Origin: Dermacentor variabilis
Lineage: Eukaryota > Arthropoda > Arachnida > Ixodida > Ixodidae
Reading direction: 5' to 3'
DNA: 64,000 nt
Assembly: GCF_050947875.1 (NCBI RefSeq)
Contig: NC_134576.1
Span: 59,586,255 to 59,650,254, forward strand
In this document: piece after piece, positions 63,481-64,000 of the stretch
How positions within the stretch are numbered: position 1 is the stretch's first letter
Layout: each line of letters begins with the position of its first letter
Translations under genes and position numbers: made by a program
Notes under the pieces: model-generated
Told to the model about the DNA's origin: nothing
Seen by the model: the letters and a program-made list of their open reading frames with translations, nothing else
The model's database searches: none

Positions 63481-64000
63481 AACTTGGACGGTCGAAATGG
63501 ACCGCGGAAACCATTTCCGTTCAAATGGGGTGCGCAGACTAGACGATCGGAGCCTGTAGACATGGCGGAAAAGCCCGCAGAAAAGAGCGAGGAGAAACTT
63601 AACGGAGAAACCGCACGAAAAAAAAAACAGAAAAGAAAATTCGAATCTTTTAGACCAATTCGCTGTTACAAATGCCACAAACTGGGACATATAGCTGTAA
63701 ACTGCGAGAAGTCTAGCGTAGTTTTCTCCTACGTGAAGGAAAAAGATGAGAATATGGAACTTTTAAGTCCATATCTCCACAACCTGCAAGCTAATGGAAA
63801 ACCATGCCGAGTGCTAGGGGACAGTGCCGCCACGATAGACATTGTCCATCCGTCTTACGTGACGGTAGATGACTTCACCGGAGAAGTAGCATGGATAAAA
63901 CAGGTTGTAGAAGAACACAGCGTGTGTCTGCCCATGGCCAAAGTCAAAATCAGTGGACCATTCGGGGAGCTAGAGACTGAGGCTGCAGTTTCCAAACTTT
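63481..64000 (+). pseudogene. Mag-like Gypsy nucleocapsid and protease start, continuing past window
   Basis: After the stop the same frame continues: a Lys/Glu-rich linker, the CCHC knuckle CYKCHKLGHIAVNC (63664-63705), then KPCRVLGDSAATIDIVHPSY (about 63799-63858). The retropepsin D-S/T-G triad reads D-S-A, the same change as in LPDSAATI of the copy at 17585-17605, so it may be a family feature rather than damage. The frame is open to the window end. Confidence 0.75.

Noticed and set aside
1..64000. CRISPR array, rRNA genes, bacterial operons or viral genes
   Set aside because: No spacer-repeat periodicity of the right size, no rRNA-like conserved cores and no non-retroelement viral proteins were seen.

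Overview
The window looks like repeat-dense nuclear DNA of an arachnid, most likely a hard tick (Ixodidae). The support is the combination of APE-type CR1-like LINEs with AATA-type tails, RTE LINEs ending in (GAT)n, I-clade LINEs with RNase H, Penelope-like elements with GIY-YIG endonuclease, Mag-like and other Gypsy elements with SCAN-like or CCHC gag, and tRNA-headed SINEs. No bacterial-type operons, rRNA genes or CRISPR arrays are visible. The species call is inference from repeat family types, not from a marker gene.

Only one host coding segment is convincing: the 3'-terminal exon (minus strand, 52419-53011) of a gene resembling calcium-activated chloride channel regulators (CLCA), with a C-terminal membrane anchor and a downstream AATAAA. 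A TATA/Inr-like core promoter with a CCAAT box lies at 3751-3936. Nearly everything else is transposon sequence, mostly decayed and often nested.

Layout. 1-560: CpG-rich diverged repeat. 1640-3060: I-clade LINE remnant (-). 4770-5598: hAT-like transposase remnant. 5599-6170: RTE 3' end (+). 6634-9860: CR1-like LINE with a PHD-like ORF1 (+). 9880-12240: RTE LINE (-), with a tRNA-like module on its 5' side. 13510-15805: LINE ORF1 remnant, SINE, LINE C-terminus and a 90-bp tandem repeat. 16430-17937: Mag-like Gypsy gag/protease remnant. 17938-22239: nearly intact CR1-like LINE (-), ORF2 fully open, with 183-bp 5' monomers. 25224-27130: Gypsy remnant. 27191-28485: tandem SINE array. 28486-30736: CR1-like LINE (+). 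31600-38780: I-clade LINE (-), split by a 2.76-kb piggyBac element at 35107-37868. 38785-40385: Penelope-like inverted pair. 40396-42200: CR1 and Gypsy fragments (-). 42602-47200 and 47330-50380: two decayed CR1-like LINEs (+). 52325-53011: CLCA-like exon. 53193-58795: CR1-like LINE (+) holding a TTAA-flanked Kolobok-like element with a THAP domain. 58840-61740: Gypsy remnant. 61840-64000: Mag-like Gypsy with 5' LTR, gag and the start of protease, running off the end.

The most interesting signals are: a Penelope-type hammerhead-like fold inside a 47-bp-arm hairpin flanked by a 13-bp duplication; the TTAA/THAP element whose removal restores its host LINE frame; 2A-like motifs near the 5' ends of two CR1-like elements; the tandem 5' monomers of the LINE with the intact ORF2; the spliced piggyBac transposase whose second and third catalytic aspartates read as asparagine; and the 280-bp-period SINE array.
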